Below, piece after piece: positions 32,901-43,787 of a stretch of 64,000 nt of DNA. The stretch covers positions 2,057,001 through 2,121,000 of the forward strand of contig JAYJMM010000119.1 in the NCBI GenBank assembly GCA_037349105.1, given 5' to 3'. The notes under the pieces are model-generated. The model was not told the DNA's origin. It made no database searches and was given only the letters and a program-made list of their open reading frames with translations. Positions within the stretch are counted from its first letter, which is position 1; each line of letters starts with the position of its first letter. Source of the DNA: Limnomonas spitsbergensis. Its lineage: Eukaryota; Chlorophyta; Chlorophyceae; Chlamydomonadales. Made by a program: the position numbers and the translations under genes.

Positions 32901-34359
32901 GCATCACCTTCTGGTCGGTTTGTCGATCATTTTACCATCAGGACAAAGTGTGGGATAGGATATTGGATGGCCTCCAGGAATCACAGCCTGCCAATAACGT
33001 GACACCTCTGGGCCCGCTCAAAGCGCGTGCTGGAGGGTACCCGAGGTCCGCCAGCGGCCCTCCACCGAAGGTGGAGCAGCAGAGCCGCGGCGTAACACCT
33101 CGAGCTCTATTTTGGTAACAGACGGTAAGGGACTTACAAACACAGCCTGTATAAGTCGCAAGTTAGCACAAGCAAGCTGGAACTGAGATGACCTGAATGC
33201 TTCTTCATTTCCACCGGCGGTTCAGCAGGCCAGCAGATGTATGTGGGAGGCCCAGCTGTATCAATGTCATTACACATCATAGCACAGCTTATAAAAGCTC
33301 GACTTCGCAGGTGCCCAACTGTGCTAATGACGTAACACCTCTGGGCTAATGACGTTACACCTCTGGGCTAATGACGTCACACCTCTGGGCCCTGCTCAAG
33401 AAAAAGCTCGGCCACGTCGGCAAACAAAAGTCTGCTAGGAAACTAAAGAGAGAAGGCCCAACTGTCAATGACATTATACCTCTTGAGTCCTGCTCAAAAA
33501 GGTTCGGCCGCGTGGGCGCCCAACTGTCCCGTTGGAAGAAAATTAACTGAAGGAAGAGGGAAAGAAGGAGAAGAACACAAAGGAGAAAGAAATGCCCCCC
33601 CAAAAAGGAAAAGGCAGCCCAAAGTATCTTTGCCCCTCTCAAGCCTACTTCCAAAGAAGGCAAAGAAAAGCAACAAATCTAGGCCTCAACTATGTCCTAA
33701 GGCTTGTTCCACTCAAGCTTCGGCAAGGATAGCAGCCCGATAAAAATCCGTGCCCCCAGAATTTCCATCATGGCATGCCCCCAGAATCTTCCATGACCCA
33801 GTATATCCTGGCAGTCAAAGGTAGTCCACCAGACACTCCAGACACCTCCCTGGTACAGTACATCCCATATCAATATTGGAAGAATATCAAAAGGTCACGA
33901 GGTACCTTGAGATTGTGACATATTAACATCATGCATCATGACTCAATTGCCTCTACTCGACCTGCACTATTCCAAATAAAAAACTATGAGATCATGAGAT
34001 CTGATACTAGTATAGTACACAGCCTCGTTACCTTTCCTCTCCCATTAGCCCCCAGGTGCCTGCAAGGGTCCTCCCCCCCCGTTCCTGTCCATGGTACCCG
34101 GATATCCAGAGAGGTAGTGCTGGAAGGGAGGGGTGGAGCCCTTGATCAGGGGCCTAGAGGGAGCGGTGCCAGCAAGACCTGGGCCTACCAGCTAGGCCTG
34201 GTTGGCTAAATAGACGCATGTCGACTAGTGCCTCTCCTCAAGAGGGAGCGCCTCTGGGTTCCGCCTGCTCAAAGAAAAGGAGGTACCTGCGCCCTCGACC
34301 ACCAAACAGGTATTCAGGCATCAGCGCGAATCCGCATTTATATTCACAAGCATCATAAT
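29961..34359. other. 4.4-kb intergenic region between convergent OPR and UBP genes
   Basis: No gene recognised on either strand. A tandem cluster cagaataaagtgagaattct lies at 30180-30255. Copies of a dispersed phrase (atgacgt.acacctctgggc) occur at 32996, 33328, 33350, 33371 and about 33465. Several poly-pyrimidine tracts are present. The many short ORFs have no domain signature. Confidence 0.45.
33325..33520. repeat. Dispersed 'acacctctgggc' repeat cluster
   Basis: gctaatgacgt(a/t/c)acacctctgg is present three times in tandem (22-bp period) at 33325-33390. A diverged copy follows at 33460-33515 with gctcaaaaaggttcggccgcgtgggcgcccaactgt. The same family recurs inside UBP introns (37215-37245, 37353-37380) and at 61240-61300. 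Confidence 0.75.
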
Positions 34360-37300
34360 TCATTTGAAACCCCGCGGGATGTACCTGCATCGTTTGATTA
34401 AACAGGGCTGAGGGATAAGGGTATCCAGATCACTTCTCATGCAACCTGTAATTAGGAGGAGAACGACCTGACTGGCATTTAATACCCATAATGTGCCTCT
34501 CCAGAATGTCACAGCCCATGCAGCATTATGGGGCCTGTCCATGGTCTTGAACGATTAATAACTTCGGGGCCTGGGGCCTTGGCCAAATGAAAAGCTGCAG
34601 CTCACCCACACTTGGCACCCTCCACGCACACACACTCAGCACCCTCCACTCACCCATGCTAAGCACCCTCCACTCACCCACACTCAGCACTCTCCACTCA
34701 CCCCTGGTCAGTGTTGCTGCTGTACTCCTGAGTCGAGCCAAAAGTGGACTGGATTTGGGATTCTGTGATGCCATCCACACTCTCGTCGTCGAAGAAGAGC
34801 CAGCTATTGTGGGACTTGATGAGGCTCACATAGTGGCCTGGAGGGGAAAAGGGGGAGGGGATGGGCAGTCAGATATCTGGGGGGGCCTGGCTGGGTCTTC
34901 TTATACCTTAACGAATGTGCGGGTGTAAGCCCCATGCGACCTCCTAGCGAGGTCAGTGGATGGTGACATCATTCACCAGCAGGGTTCTTTTATATACCCG
35001 TTCAAAACTAGATGCTTGGTCCCTCAGGAAGCTGCGGCTCAGGCCGAAATGGAAGGCCACCTTGAGCCCCGATTGTGCAGGACGAACTCACCCACACACT
35101 AACTTCCCGAGTTTTCTGTGTTGGTTCCTCGGGTGCTAGCTCACCAGTGTTCATCCCAGCAAGATTCAGCTACATATCAGTTACTCTTGAGCTACATATG
35201 TGCCTCCAGCCAGAGCCCCAGGTGTCGCCAGGCATGCTGCTTGGGCCTCTGGCCGGAGTTCGGTCCAGGCTGAAATCTCATTTGACCTTTATTGGCCCTG
35301 GGGAAGCCTTCAAAGTTGTCCGTCTGTACCCAGCACTGACTGCAAGGAGCACTCACCATGTGCGGGCACACCGCCCACATGCACCACGACCCCCGCTAGG
35401 GAGAACAGGGCGTCCGCCCCCACCGCATCCGCAGTGGTGTTGCTGAGCTTGAGCTCCAGAGGGAACACGACGCGGTACATCAGCTTGCGCATCCTGCAGC
35501 AGGGAGTACAAAATGCGGTACATCAACTTGCACAGCCTGCAACAGGAAGTTCATGTTGCAATCCATCAGCTTGCGCTTCCTGCAACAAAAGTACAAACTG
35601 CGGTACACCAGCTTGCACAACCTGCAACAGCAAGTCCATGTTGCGGTACATCAGTTTACGCATCCCGCAACAGAAGTAGAAAGTGTGGTACATCATATTG
35701 CAACAGGAACTTCATGTTGCGGTAGATCAGCGCGCAACAAAAAGTTCATGTTGCAGTACATCAGCTTGCGCATCCCGCAACAGAAAGTTTGCAATGCAGC
35801 ATAAACTGCAACAAACAGGGTTTGAACCGAAGTAGGATTCAGGCCACGGTTCGCCGCAGCAATCCTATGTGTCAGAAATGGCTGCTGGGGGAACACGTCA
35901 TTCAAGCAGCAGTTACTAAAACGTCCGAAGCTGCACCGGATAGTGAAGGAGCACAATTCTCTTCTGGGCTATACTAGAGAAGCTCACACCTTATTTTACA
36001 CCTTGTTTCACACTTTTTTGTTTCACACCTGGTTTGACCCCCACGTTGCGCTCAAGCTGTCAGCACATGTACACAGGTGTGCTCGCACGCTGTCTATGCC
36101 CAATCCTCTTGAGCCACCCTCCGTTTAGCACGAATGGCACACTTACTTGCCCTGCGCCTCCATGTATTTGAAGCGCTTTAGATGCAGGATGAGGCACTTG
36201 GGCACCTGAGCCACAGGAGGCACGGGAAGCATGGGTTTTTAAATCCAGGGTTTCGGGCGCTTCAAGTGCTCCGGATGCCCGCTGCCTGCGTGCTCAGAGT
36301 GCGGCACTCGAGGCTTGCGGAGAAGGTGCCTCAGCCACAGTGTTTGTGGTCATGGTTACCGCATTGCTTCAGCTACACTGTGGCCTACGGCCACCAGCAC
36401 CTGGCTCAGCCAGCCCTGCTGCTTGGGCCTCCGGCAGAAGGCCGGTCCAGGTTAGGTGTCCATCGGCCCAGGGGTGGCAGAAGCACGGCCCATCAAAAGT
36501 GGTTCGGTAACTACTAAAAAAACACTGCTCAGCCACAGAGGCACACGGGAAGGGGCCTGTCACTAGGGGGGTCGGACTAGTCCCCCAAACAGGGGCTTTC
36601 AGTGCCTGGTTGGCGCCTTTGCACAACGAAGAATCGACCAGTAAAGAAAAAGATGTCCCATTTTGCATTCAATGGCTGAAGTCCTGGACGCCAGTCGATT
36701 CTAACGTGTGCTAAGGCGCCAACCATGGGGTCGCATTATAAGCCGGGGGGGTGTCGGTGGACTAGTCCGACCCCGCTAGTCACAGGCCCCTTCACACTGG
36801 GCTTTGTCCTTTGCATTCCAGGATTCCGGAATTCCATGACTGTCCATCACGGCGCCAAGAGGCGTGGATGGCCTGTGATGACCGAAAGCAGCAGAAGGGG
36901 GGGCAAAGCTGCAAACAAAAACAGGATCCGGTCGCAGGACTTTCATCGTACCCTTTCAAAGCCTGAAAATGCCGTGATAGCCCTTAACTGCTCCGAAGCT
37001 CTGGACTGGCCCTCCCAAGGTGCCTCCCCACCCACAGGATGCCCTCCCCCTCCGTCCTTTCTTCCCCCTCCCACCTGTTTAATGAGCATCCGCTTCTGAG
37101 CCTCTTGAAGGCAGCAGCAGTGGTCGCAGAAGAACTTGTCATCTTTGTCCAACATCTCCGTTGCACTAGGTGGAAGGTGGGGAAGGGATCAGGCAGTGGG
37201 TCGACAATGAAATGACGGTACACCTCTGGGCCCGGCTATGAAAAGGAGCTGCCAGGCCAGGCAACTGGTCAACTTGTCGTCCCTGTCCAAAATCTCCGTT

Positions 37301-40300
37301 GCACTAGGTGGAAGGTGGGAAAGAGGATCAGGCAATGGGTCAACGTTGTAATGACGGTGCACCTCTGGGCCCGGCTGTAAAAAGGAGCTGCCAGGCCAGG
37401 CAATGGGTAAACTTGTGTTCCAGAAGAGGTTTCTGACCCTGGCCAATGCATCAGTCCCACTAGGGAGGAAGGATGAAGAGGAGAGAGGAAGAAGGGGAGG
37501 GAGGATGAAGAGGAGGGAGGATGAAGGGGAGGGAGGAAGAAGGGGAGAGAGGAAGAAGGGAATTAGGCAGACAGCCAGCAAATGGTTAAGTTGTGTAGCA
37601 GAAGGAGTTATTTCCCTGCTAATATGCATCTGTCGGACTAGGGAGGGAAGAGAAGTGGGTTAGGGGGATTAGGCAGACAGCCAGCGGACGTGGGCAATTG
37701 CACAATGCTTTTTGTTCTCCTCCATTTCAACCAAGGTCATTGTCCGAGTAGCCCAATGGGTAAAGCAAAGTGTGGAAATCCAGATTTGACAAAGAGATGC
37801 AGAGTTTTGCAGAATAACACGAGAGGAGGCTGCAACATGGCCCAGGTGGAAAGTCAATTACACAAACCATGACCACTATGGTTCCCCTTTTGAATTTACA
37901 ACTTGAATTTGAAGCTGTTGGAGCCTGTGTGCAGCGTATCTCAAATTTGAACTCCAAGAATCTGAAGCCTTGCATCCTAATTCCAAACCCTCGTCACCCG
38001 CCAAACCCTAAACCCTCTTCACGCGCCAAACCCTCTTCCAGGATAACCCCTCTTTCCAACCTGAAGTTACGCAGGCAGCTGGTAAGGCTGCAGTTCTGAT
38101 CGATCTCCAAACTCAGGTCCATGAACTCTTCCTCTCGCCGCGTCACAGTCTCACACTGCACTCAACAGGCAGAAGGACAGACAGGCAGGCAGGCAGGGAG
38201 TCAGCAACAGACAGGCAGGCAGGTGGGCGTGGGGAGTCAGCAAGAGGCAGGCAGGCAGGCAGGGGGTCAGCAACAGACAAACAGGCAGGTGGGCGCGGGG
38301 AGTCAGCAACAGGCAGGGAGTCAGCAACAGACAGGTAGGCAGGCAGGCAGGCAGGCAGGGGGTCAGCAGCAGACAGGCAGGCAGGTGGGCGCGGGGAGTC
38401 AGCAACATGCAGGGAGTCAGCAACAGACAGGCAGGCAGGGAGGCGCATGGAGCCAGCAACAGGCAGGCAGGCAGGCAGGCCTGCGCAGGGCGATAGCAAC
38501 AGACAGGCTGTCCGGCAGGCGCATGGAGCCAGCAACAGGCAGGCAGGCAGGCAGGCAGCAGGCAGGCCTGCGCAGGGCGATAACAACAGACAGGCTGGGC
38601 GGCAAGCTTGTGCGGGGAGTCAGCAAAAGACAGGCCAGCAGGTGTCAACAGGGGCAAGTTGTATGTTGAATGAAGCTGATATCATGCCATGGCGGTGGCT
38701 GGTAAGAGCTCAACGTCTGACGGCTGACAAGCCCCAATGAGACAGGCCAGGGTCTGTGGCTTAGGTTCAAGGTTTCAGGGTTCAGGCCAGTCAAAGCCCT
38801 CATTGCGCAAGCCTCCTCTCCTCACCTGCAAGCACCGCGTCTCGTTGACCAGCTTGCCCTGGAAGATGTCGTGCACCCATGTGGGGGTCGAGGGAGTGCC
38901 GGGCGGGAGGGGGGCGCCGCCGCGTCGCCGCTCGTCCTCCTCCTCAAGAATCTCACATGCTTGGTTCAATAAGTAGTTGAGAAACTCGTGGGCATCCTGG
39001 AGTCCAGGCATGCATGCAGGTGTTTGTGAAATGTTGCTTTAAATGGCATCAGGAAAAGGCATGCATGTTTGTGTGGAATATAGCTTTAAATGGCATCAGG
39101 AAAAGGCATGCATGTTTGTGTGGAATATAGCTTTACATGGCATCAGGAAAAGGCATGCATGTTTGTGTGGAATATATAGCTTTTAAGGGCATAAGTGGAA
39201 GGCTATACCAGGGGGCTATACCACTTAAGTTCTACACATCATGATTTTGTGTGGGGTGCGCGGGGTTGATGCGCGGTATGCATGTATACTGGTATCCTAC
39301 CGTATTTATTTATTACCAGTGTGTGCGTGTGAAATGATGCTTTGAATGGCATCAGGTGAAGGCTATACTGTAACCAAACTTAGACTCGACACATCTTGAT
39401 CCGTGTGAGTGAAGGGGGGGATCGCGGGGTTGCTGCGCAGTATATACTACCGTATTTTGGTATTTATTTTAGTATTTATTTTAGTATTTAATTCCAGCGT
39501 GTGTGTGTGTGGTGGGATAACAAGAATGCCGCGTGCGCGGGACAGCGGGCTTATATGGCAGTTTCATATACCGGTGTTTAGTACTCACAGCATGTCCATT
39601 GTCAAAAAAAAATCACCAGGCCACATGGTCAAGGTCTCTCACTAGGCCACATGGTCAAGGTCTCTCACTAGGCCACATGGTCAAGGTCTCTCACTAGGCC
39701 ACATGGTCAAGGTCTCTCACTAGGCCACATGGTCAAGGTCTCTCACTAGGCCACATGGTCAAGGTCTCTCACTAGGCCACATGGTCAAGGTCTCTCACTA
39801 GGCCACATGGTCAAGGTCTCTCACTAGGCCACATAGTCAAGGTCTCTCACTAGGCCACATGGTCAAGGTCTCTCACTAGGCCACATGGTCAAGGTCTCTC
39901 ACTAGGCCAGTAACACCTCCATTGAAGCCCTGAGTGGCAGTCCCGGGAACATGTCGGCATCAGCCCCTCATCCTGGTCATTGACAGAGTTCTGAACAGTG
40001 TCTTGAAGCGGTGCGCGCAAAGGTAATGAAATGATCGCGTCTGCACCAGCGTGCCAAGCGTGAAAGATATTATGACCCATGGTCTTTGGCCCAGCACGGC
40101 TGCACTAATATTTTTTTTACCGAAATTACAGCTGCGTTACAGGGTGGGGGGGGGGTAACCGGCGGTGAGTGGAGAATCTTGTTGTGATAGGCTGGGGTGA
40201 TTACGGAGTGAAATATTTAAAAGGCATGATAGTAATTGCTTAACCCTTTCGAAAGAGGTAAGCCAGCTGATTCAACGGGCATTAGAGGGACATACGGGAA

Positions 40301-43300
40301 TCCAGTAGAACAGGAGGTGCAAAAATGACTAAAAGGCCGAAGAGAGGATTGCCAGCCTTTATTTAAACATGGAGTTGGTTCAACACCCTAGTTTTGATGT
40401 GGATGGACACATGGGCGTCCTGCGGGGGACAGAGAGGGGGTGGAAAGATTAAATATGCGACATTAAATATGAGGACATCAAAACGACCCCGGGTATTTGG
40501 AAACAGGTAGTATGTTCAACCAAAAACCTTGGGGATCTCATGGACGCCTTGAAGGGCGGGGGAGGGGACCCAACCCAGGATCAGCATTAGTGCACTGTGA
40601 ACACAGCTGAGAAACCAGTCAGGGTGAAAGGTGAAAATCAGGGGATGGGGGGGTCTCCGTCTGAACAGGCACTGGTATAAGGAATGAAGGCAACAGAAAA
40701 GGACGTCCTCCCTCCATTTCCTCCGCTTCAACCCCGCAGTAAGTTGCAGATGACAATGGGATCACAAGGTTGTTTATTTATTATTTATTTATTTCTTTGA
40801 ATTTCGTAACTATTCATTCCTTATTTATTTCTTTGAACAAGCTCGCCAACAAACAAAACCGGAAGACCCCCCCTGAAAGATATCCGAAACACTCCTGACA
40901 GGTACCCCAAAGACCCCTGGCCTGGAAAATACTCTGACAAGATACCAATATACCCCACATGCCTATGGCATGAGACAGAAGACGATGCTTTCACATCATC
41001 AAGTTCGCACAGCCCAATAAGCCCATCCCTCCAGTTGTTTAGTGGGTGTGACCCAGACACGGTGACCAGAACAAAGCTGTTCTGCAAGCGATCTGTTATT
41101 TGTAAACAGCTTGGCTAAAGCGAAAGCCTTTCAGCGGGGGGAGGGGAGGAGAACAGCTACGTTTTTCGAGGGAGACCTCAGTGACCATCCCCTCAGCGGG
41201 GTGGGGGGGCGACAGCTTCATTTTTCAAGGGAGACCTCAGTGACCGTTCCCCCAGCCCAACAAATCGTGGCGCGGCGATTGTTCCAATCACCTGGTGCTC
41301 ATAGCTCCGGAAGAGTGCGTTGTCTTTCTTCAGCCGATTTACAAATTTGCGAGGGGCCACCGTCCCGGTACGCCTCTTCGCCGAATTGATCTTGAGAGAA
41401 GGGGCAGACAGGGCAGACAGCCGGATTTAACTAAAAATGAATGTCGGATGTTATGTGCCGCGAGGGCTTAGGATAAGGTTGTGTGCCTCTGAACCCAGAC
41501 CCTAAACCCTCATGTGGCGGTGTGTGGAGACCATAGACCAAGACAGATAGACAAACTTGTAATGATCGAATGCGGCAACACTTCTTCCACCAGCAGGACG
41601 ACTGGACGAGCCTTCACGGCTAGCACCTACTTGTTTAGGGTTTAGGGTAAAGATCCCAAAATCCCAAGATCCTGATATTGTGTGCATGAAAGGGGTGAGG
41701 GTGAACCCTGCAATGCCAATATTCAAACCCTTGGTGTTAATGCCTATGCTCCTTTTATCACTATCTAAACCCTTTATGTCAATACACAGATATTTGAATG
41801 TTCATACTTACCAGAGACCCCTCTATCATAAGTTTATTTTACTGTTTATATCTCAATCCCTTATACTAGTAAAGAAACACTCTGGTGTTTATATCCGACC
41901 CCTTTAACGAGAAAATCCATCATTTTGGTTGGTTCCCAACATTCACGGGTCATGGAAGTGCGAGGTTTAACCTTGCCATGCACGTTCAAACGATAATTAA
42001 CCTCTTCGCCATCAGACATGGCATCCCCTGGTGACCCCTGGCCTATGGTCTACAAAGCTGTCGGTCAGCAAAGTGCTTGTGCGAGTTCAACGCAACCACC
42101 AGCAGCTTTCTTTTAAGGCACCTGGCAGAGCAAACCGATAAGAAACTAGAATAGCAAGCGAAGTAATTTGAAGCTGAGGCTAAGAGACACAGGAGGCAAA
42201 CAGCGGAGCCAAACGAAACACAGAACACTGTGTGGCCAAGAAAGAAAGAAAGCCACGCCCTAGGGCGTGGAGGTGAAGGGAACAGCGCAGCTTGGGGCCG
42301 TAGCCACATCCGCGCCGTTACCATCTGTGTGGCCAATGCAGTGCGACCCACCTGTGCAAAGAGTTCTGCTAGACATGTGAGCAGGTTCTCGTCGCTATGG
42401 TCTGTCAGGTTTGCAGCGTACTGCAACACCTTTTCCCTGAAGGGCCTGCAGAAGTACAGCGCCTGCATGCGTAGGGTGGTGTGAGCTTGTAGGCCAGGGA
42501 TGTGGCTGGAACAAGGTGCCATACTGCCATGTTATAGGGTTTCAATCTTGACCCCAGACGCTCGATGTTCAGGTCAATGGCTTAAAGTTAAGGGTTCAGG
42601 GTGTCATGACTTACGGTTTGTCAATCTAAAAGTCGAACCCATGATCGAAGGCAGCGGATTGAGCATGACGCGAATGCACATGTCTTGTCTATTGATCATG
42701 GCGTGATATGCTGGCACGTCATAATGTGAGAATGATCATACGAGAAGCTGGGCGATACTTTTGTGAAGCATACTCACTCATGAATGGGAAACCATTGTCA
42801 CGGCCTGGCTACCAAGGTCCTTCAATTACAGGCAACCCAGTTTCTAGAAGCACGGCCATAGGCAGGGGCCATTGCTCCTGTGGCATAGATCGGGCACTAA
42901 TGTCATGGGCATCGAACAGGCAGCTTGGTTAGCATGCCCTGGAATAGGTACGTTTGCTTCCCCGCATGAGACTTCTTGTTACATGGGGACATTAAACAAC
43001 CCTACGCGGATTCAGATGACCTGAATAGATGGCAGCATGCTGCAAGTTGTGGCCCATGTGGGTGAAAGTACTTGGTATGTGCATCCCATGCCTTCTGAGA
43101 AACAAGGGGGGGGGGGGCTGCAAAACGGAATCTTGGGTCCGGCATTCATGCAGCCCGTGCTAGGTCATGGGGTCGCAGAGACTCGGCATGGGGAAGTTTG
43201 CGTGACGAGGACAGCAGTGCATCCCCAGACATTGCTACACCCGACAAGACTTGCACGAAAGCTTGGTCACCTGCAGCACCGAGTTCGCGTAGCACGAGTT

Positions 43301-43384
43301 CCCAAAGTTCTCGAGCCCAAAGATGTTCTCCCCGCACTCAACCAAAGCCGTGTCTAGACCAAGTTTACTGCTGATGCTGCCCAT
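34360..43384 (-). CDS. UBP3: Ubiquitin-specific protease, USP12/USP46 (UBP3/UBP4) type
   Basis: Cysteine protease that removes ubiquitin; plant UBP3/4 are nuclear and needed for pollen development. Ten exons in continuous phase: 43271-43384, 42352-42462, 41292-41390, 38826-38996, 38061-38155, 37075-37165, 36147-36205, 35357-35493, 34702-34837, 34360-34384 (345 aa; usual length about 370). The N-terminus MGSISSK fits a myristoylation signal. Cys-box: [13 protein letters not shown], nucleophile C31. Then [53 protein letters not shown] (first CxxC knuckle), [17 protein letters not shown] (second knuckle), [36 protein letters not shown] (catalytic H294) and WLFFDDES (D310). All key residues are present. 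The last exon is only 25 nt (GYIPRGFK-stop); it is in phase with a good acceptor, but the usual GYILFYE ending is altered. Divergent from the NEK gene, 403 bp away. Confidence 0.93.
34598..34702 (-). repeat. ~24-bp donor-derived repeat after UBP exon 9
   Basis: On the minus strand the intron starts gtgagtggagagtgctgagt and the unit recurs about four times (gtgagtggagggtgct...). Each recurrence restores a gtgagt donor. Confidence 0.85.
35475..35800 (-). repeat. Acceptor-derived repeat upstream of UBP exon 8
   Basis: The minus-strand acceptor and exon start (ctgcag, then gatgcgcaagctgatgtacc) is restated about seven times in the intron in units of 35-47 bp, e.g. at about 35516-35540, 35560-35585, 35598-35622, 35643-35668 and 35754-35780. 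Copies have mutations in the AG or in the exon-like part. An aagttcatgttgc linker joins the units. Confidence 0.88.
36330..36450. repeat. Dispersed 'ggccgtaggccggtccagg' intronic repeat
   Basis: gcttcagctacactgtggcc...ggcttgggcctccggcagaaggccggtccaggt has diverged relatives at 23120-23200, 25965-26030, 35190-35265, 44825-44880 and 62370-62490. All recognised copies are about 80-120 bp and sit in introns or spacers, on the same strand of the window. A short interspersed element family is inferred. Confidence 0.55.
36543..36797. mobile_element. Foldback (MITE-like) element in UBP intron 6
   Basis: Two ~100-bp arms are inverted copies. The outer part gaaggggcctgtcactaggg...gtcggactagtc (36548-36591) pairs with 36752-36795. 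The inner part tggttggcgcctttgcacaacgaagaatcgac (36607-36638) pairs with 36694-36725. About 55 bp form the centre. No coding capacity. The structure suggests a non-autonomous DNA transposon; target-site duplications are not obvious by eye. Confidence 0.8.
37130..37440 (-). repeat. 138-bp tandem duplication of the UBP exon 6 acceptor and exon start
   Basis: ctccgttgcactaggtggaagg occurs at 37156 (true acceptor, exon 6) and at 37294, exactly 138 bp apart. The upstream copy retains about 30 nt of exon-6-like coding sequence ([10 protein letters not shown] versus the real [10 protein letters not shown]) and then diverges. A third, heavily diverged copy of the acceptor region is near 37445-37470. 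Each unit also contains gacggt(a/g)cacctctgggcc. Confidence 0.92.
38170..38625. repeat. caggcaggcagg / gtcagcaacaga minisatellite in UBP intron 4
   Basis: Compound array of ggcaggcaggcaggcag and gggagtcagcaacagaca with ggtgggcgcggg inserts. It creates long Gln/Gly/Arg-rich open frames that are not genes. It begins about 15 bp from the acceptor of exon 5. Confidence 0.9.
39015..39190. repeat. ~58-bp tandem repeat in UBP intron 3
   Basis: aaatggcatcaggaaaaggcatgcatgtttgtgtggaatatagctt occurs about three and a half times. A diverged copy lies at 39330-39375. Confidence 0.9.
39617..39909. repeat. 26-bp near-perfect tandem repeat in UBP intron 3
   Basis: aggccacatggtcaaggtctctcact is repeated about 11 times head to tail with one substitution (catag). 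The near identity implies recent expansion or ongoing homogenisation. No spacers, so not a CRISPR-like array. Confidence 0.97.
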
Positions 43385-43787
43385 AGTGTGTGTTCAGCAT
43401 CCAAACGAGGTCATACAGGAGCCGAATCAGATCGCAGTGGAGCTCGTACTTCCAAGATTTAAACAGTTTAAAATGCCACGCAGTTATATGGTAAAATAAT
43501 AGAACATACAGACGTTTGGAAAGGGAATGAGCAATGGCATATATCCAAGTACGGCAGCGTGGTCATTCTTCTCCTCCCCCCTCCTGCTTTTAACTCATTC
43601 TCTCAAGATTTTCTCTGACCCACTCAAGGACTTTTGAGGATCTGACAGACCGGGTGCAGATTGATTCTTATCAGCACTCGAATGTCTAATTTATCTTCCT
43701 AATCGAGCGAATGGTGCGGGCCTGAATTTCGAAGTTGACCCATGTCTCACCAGCTCCGGACCAAAATCCACGCCGCGTGCTACTCAG
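43385..43787. promoter_or_regulatory. Divergent region UBP / NEK kinase
   Basis: 403 bp between the UBP start codon and the first recognised kinase exon. It must contain the kinase start exon or leader as well as both promoters. No in-frame ATG joins the kinase exon directly, so a short upstream exon is expected here. No TATA box was recognised. Confidence 0.4.

Noticed and set aside
38121..38740. Gln/Gly/Arg- and Cys/Leu-rich ORFs
   Set aside because: Translations of the caggcagg satellite in a UBP intron.
39617..39909. Possible CRISPR-like array
   Set aside because: Units are contiguous without unique spacers, and the context is a eukaryotic intron.
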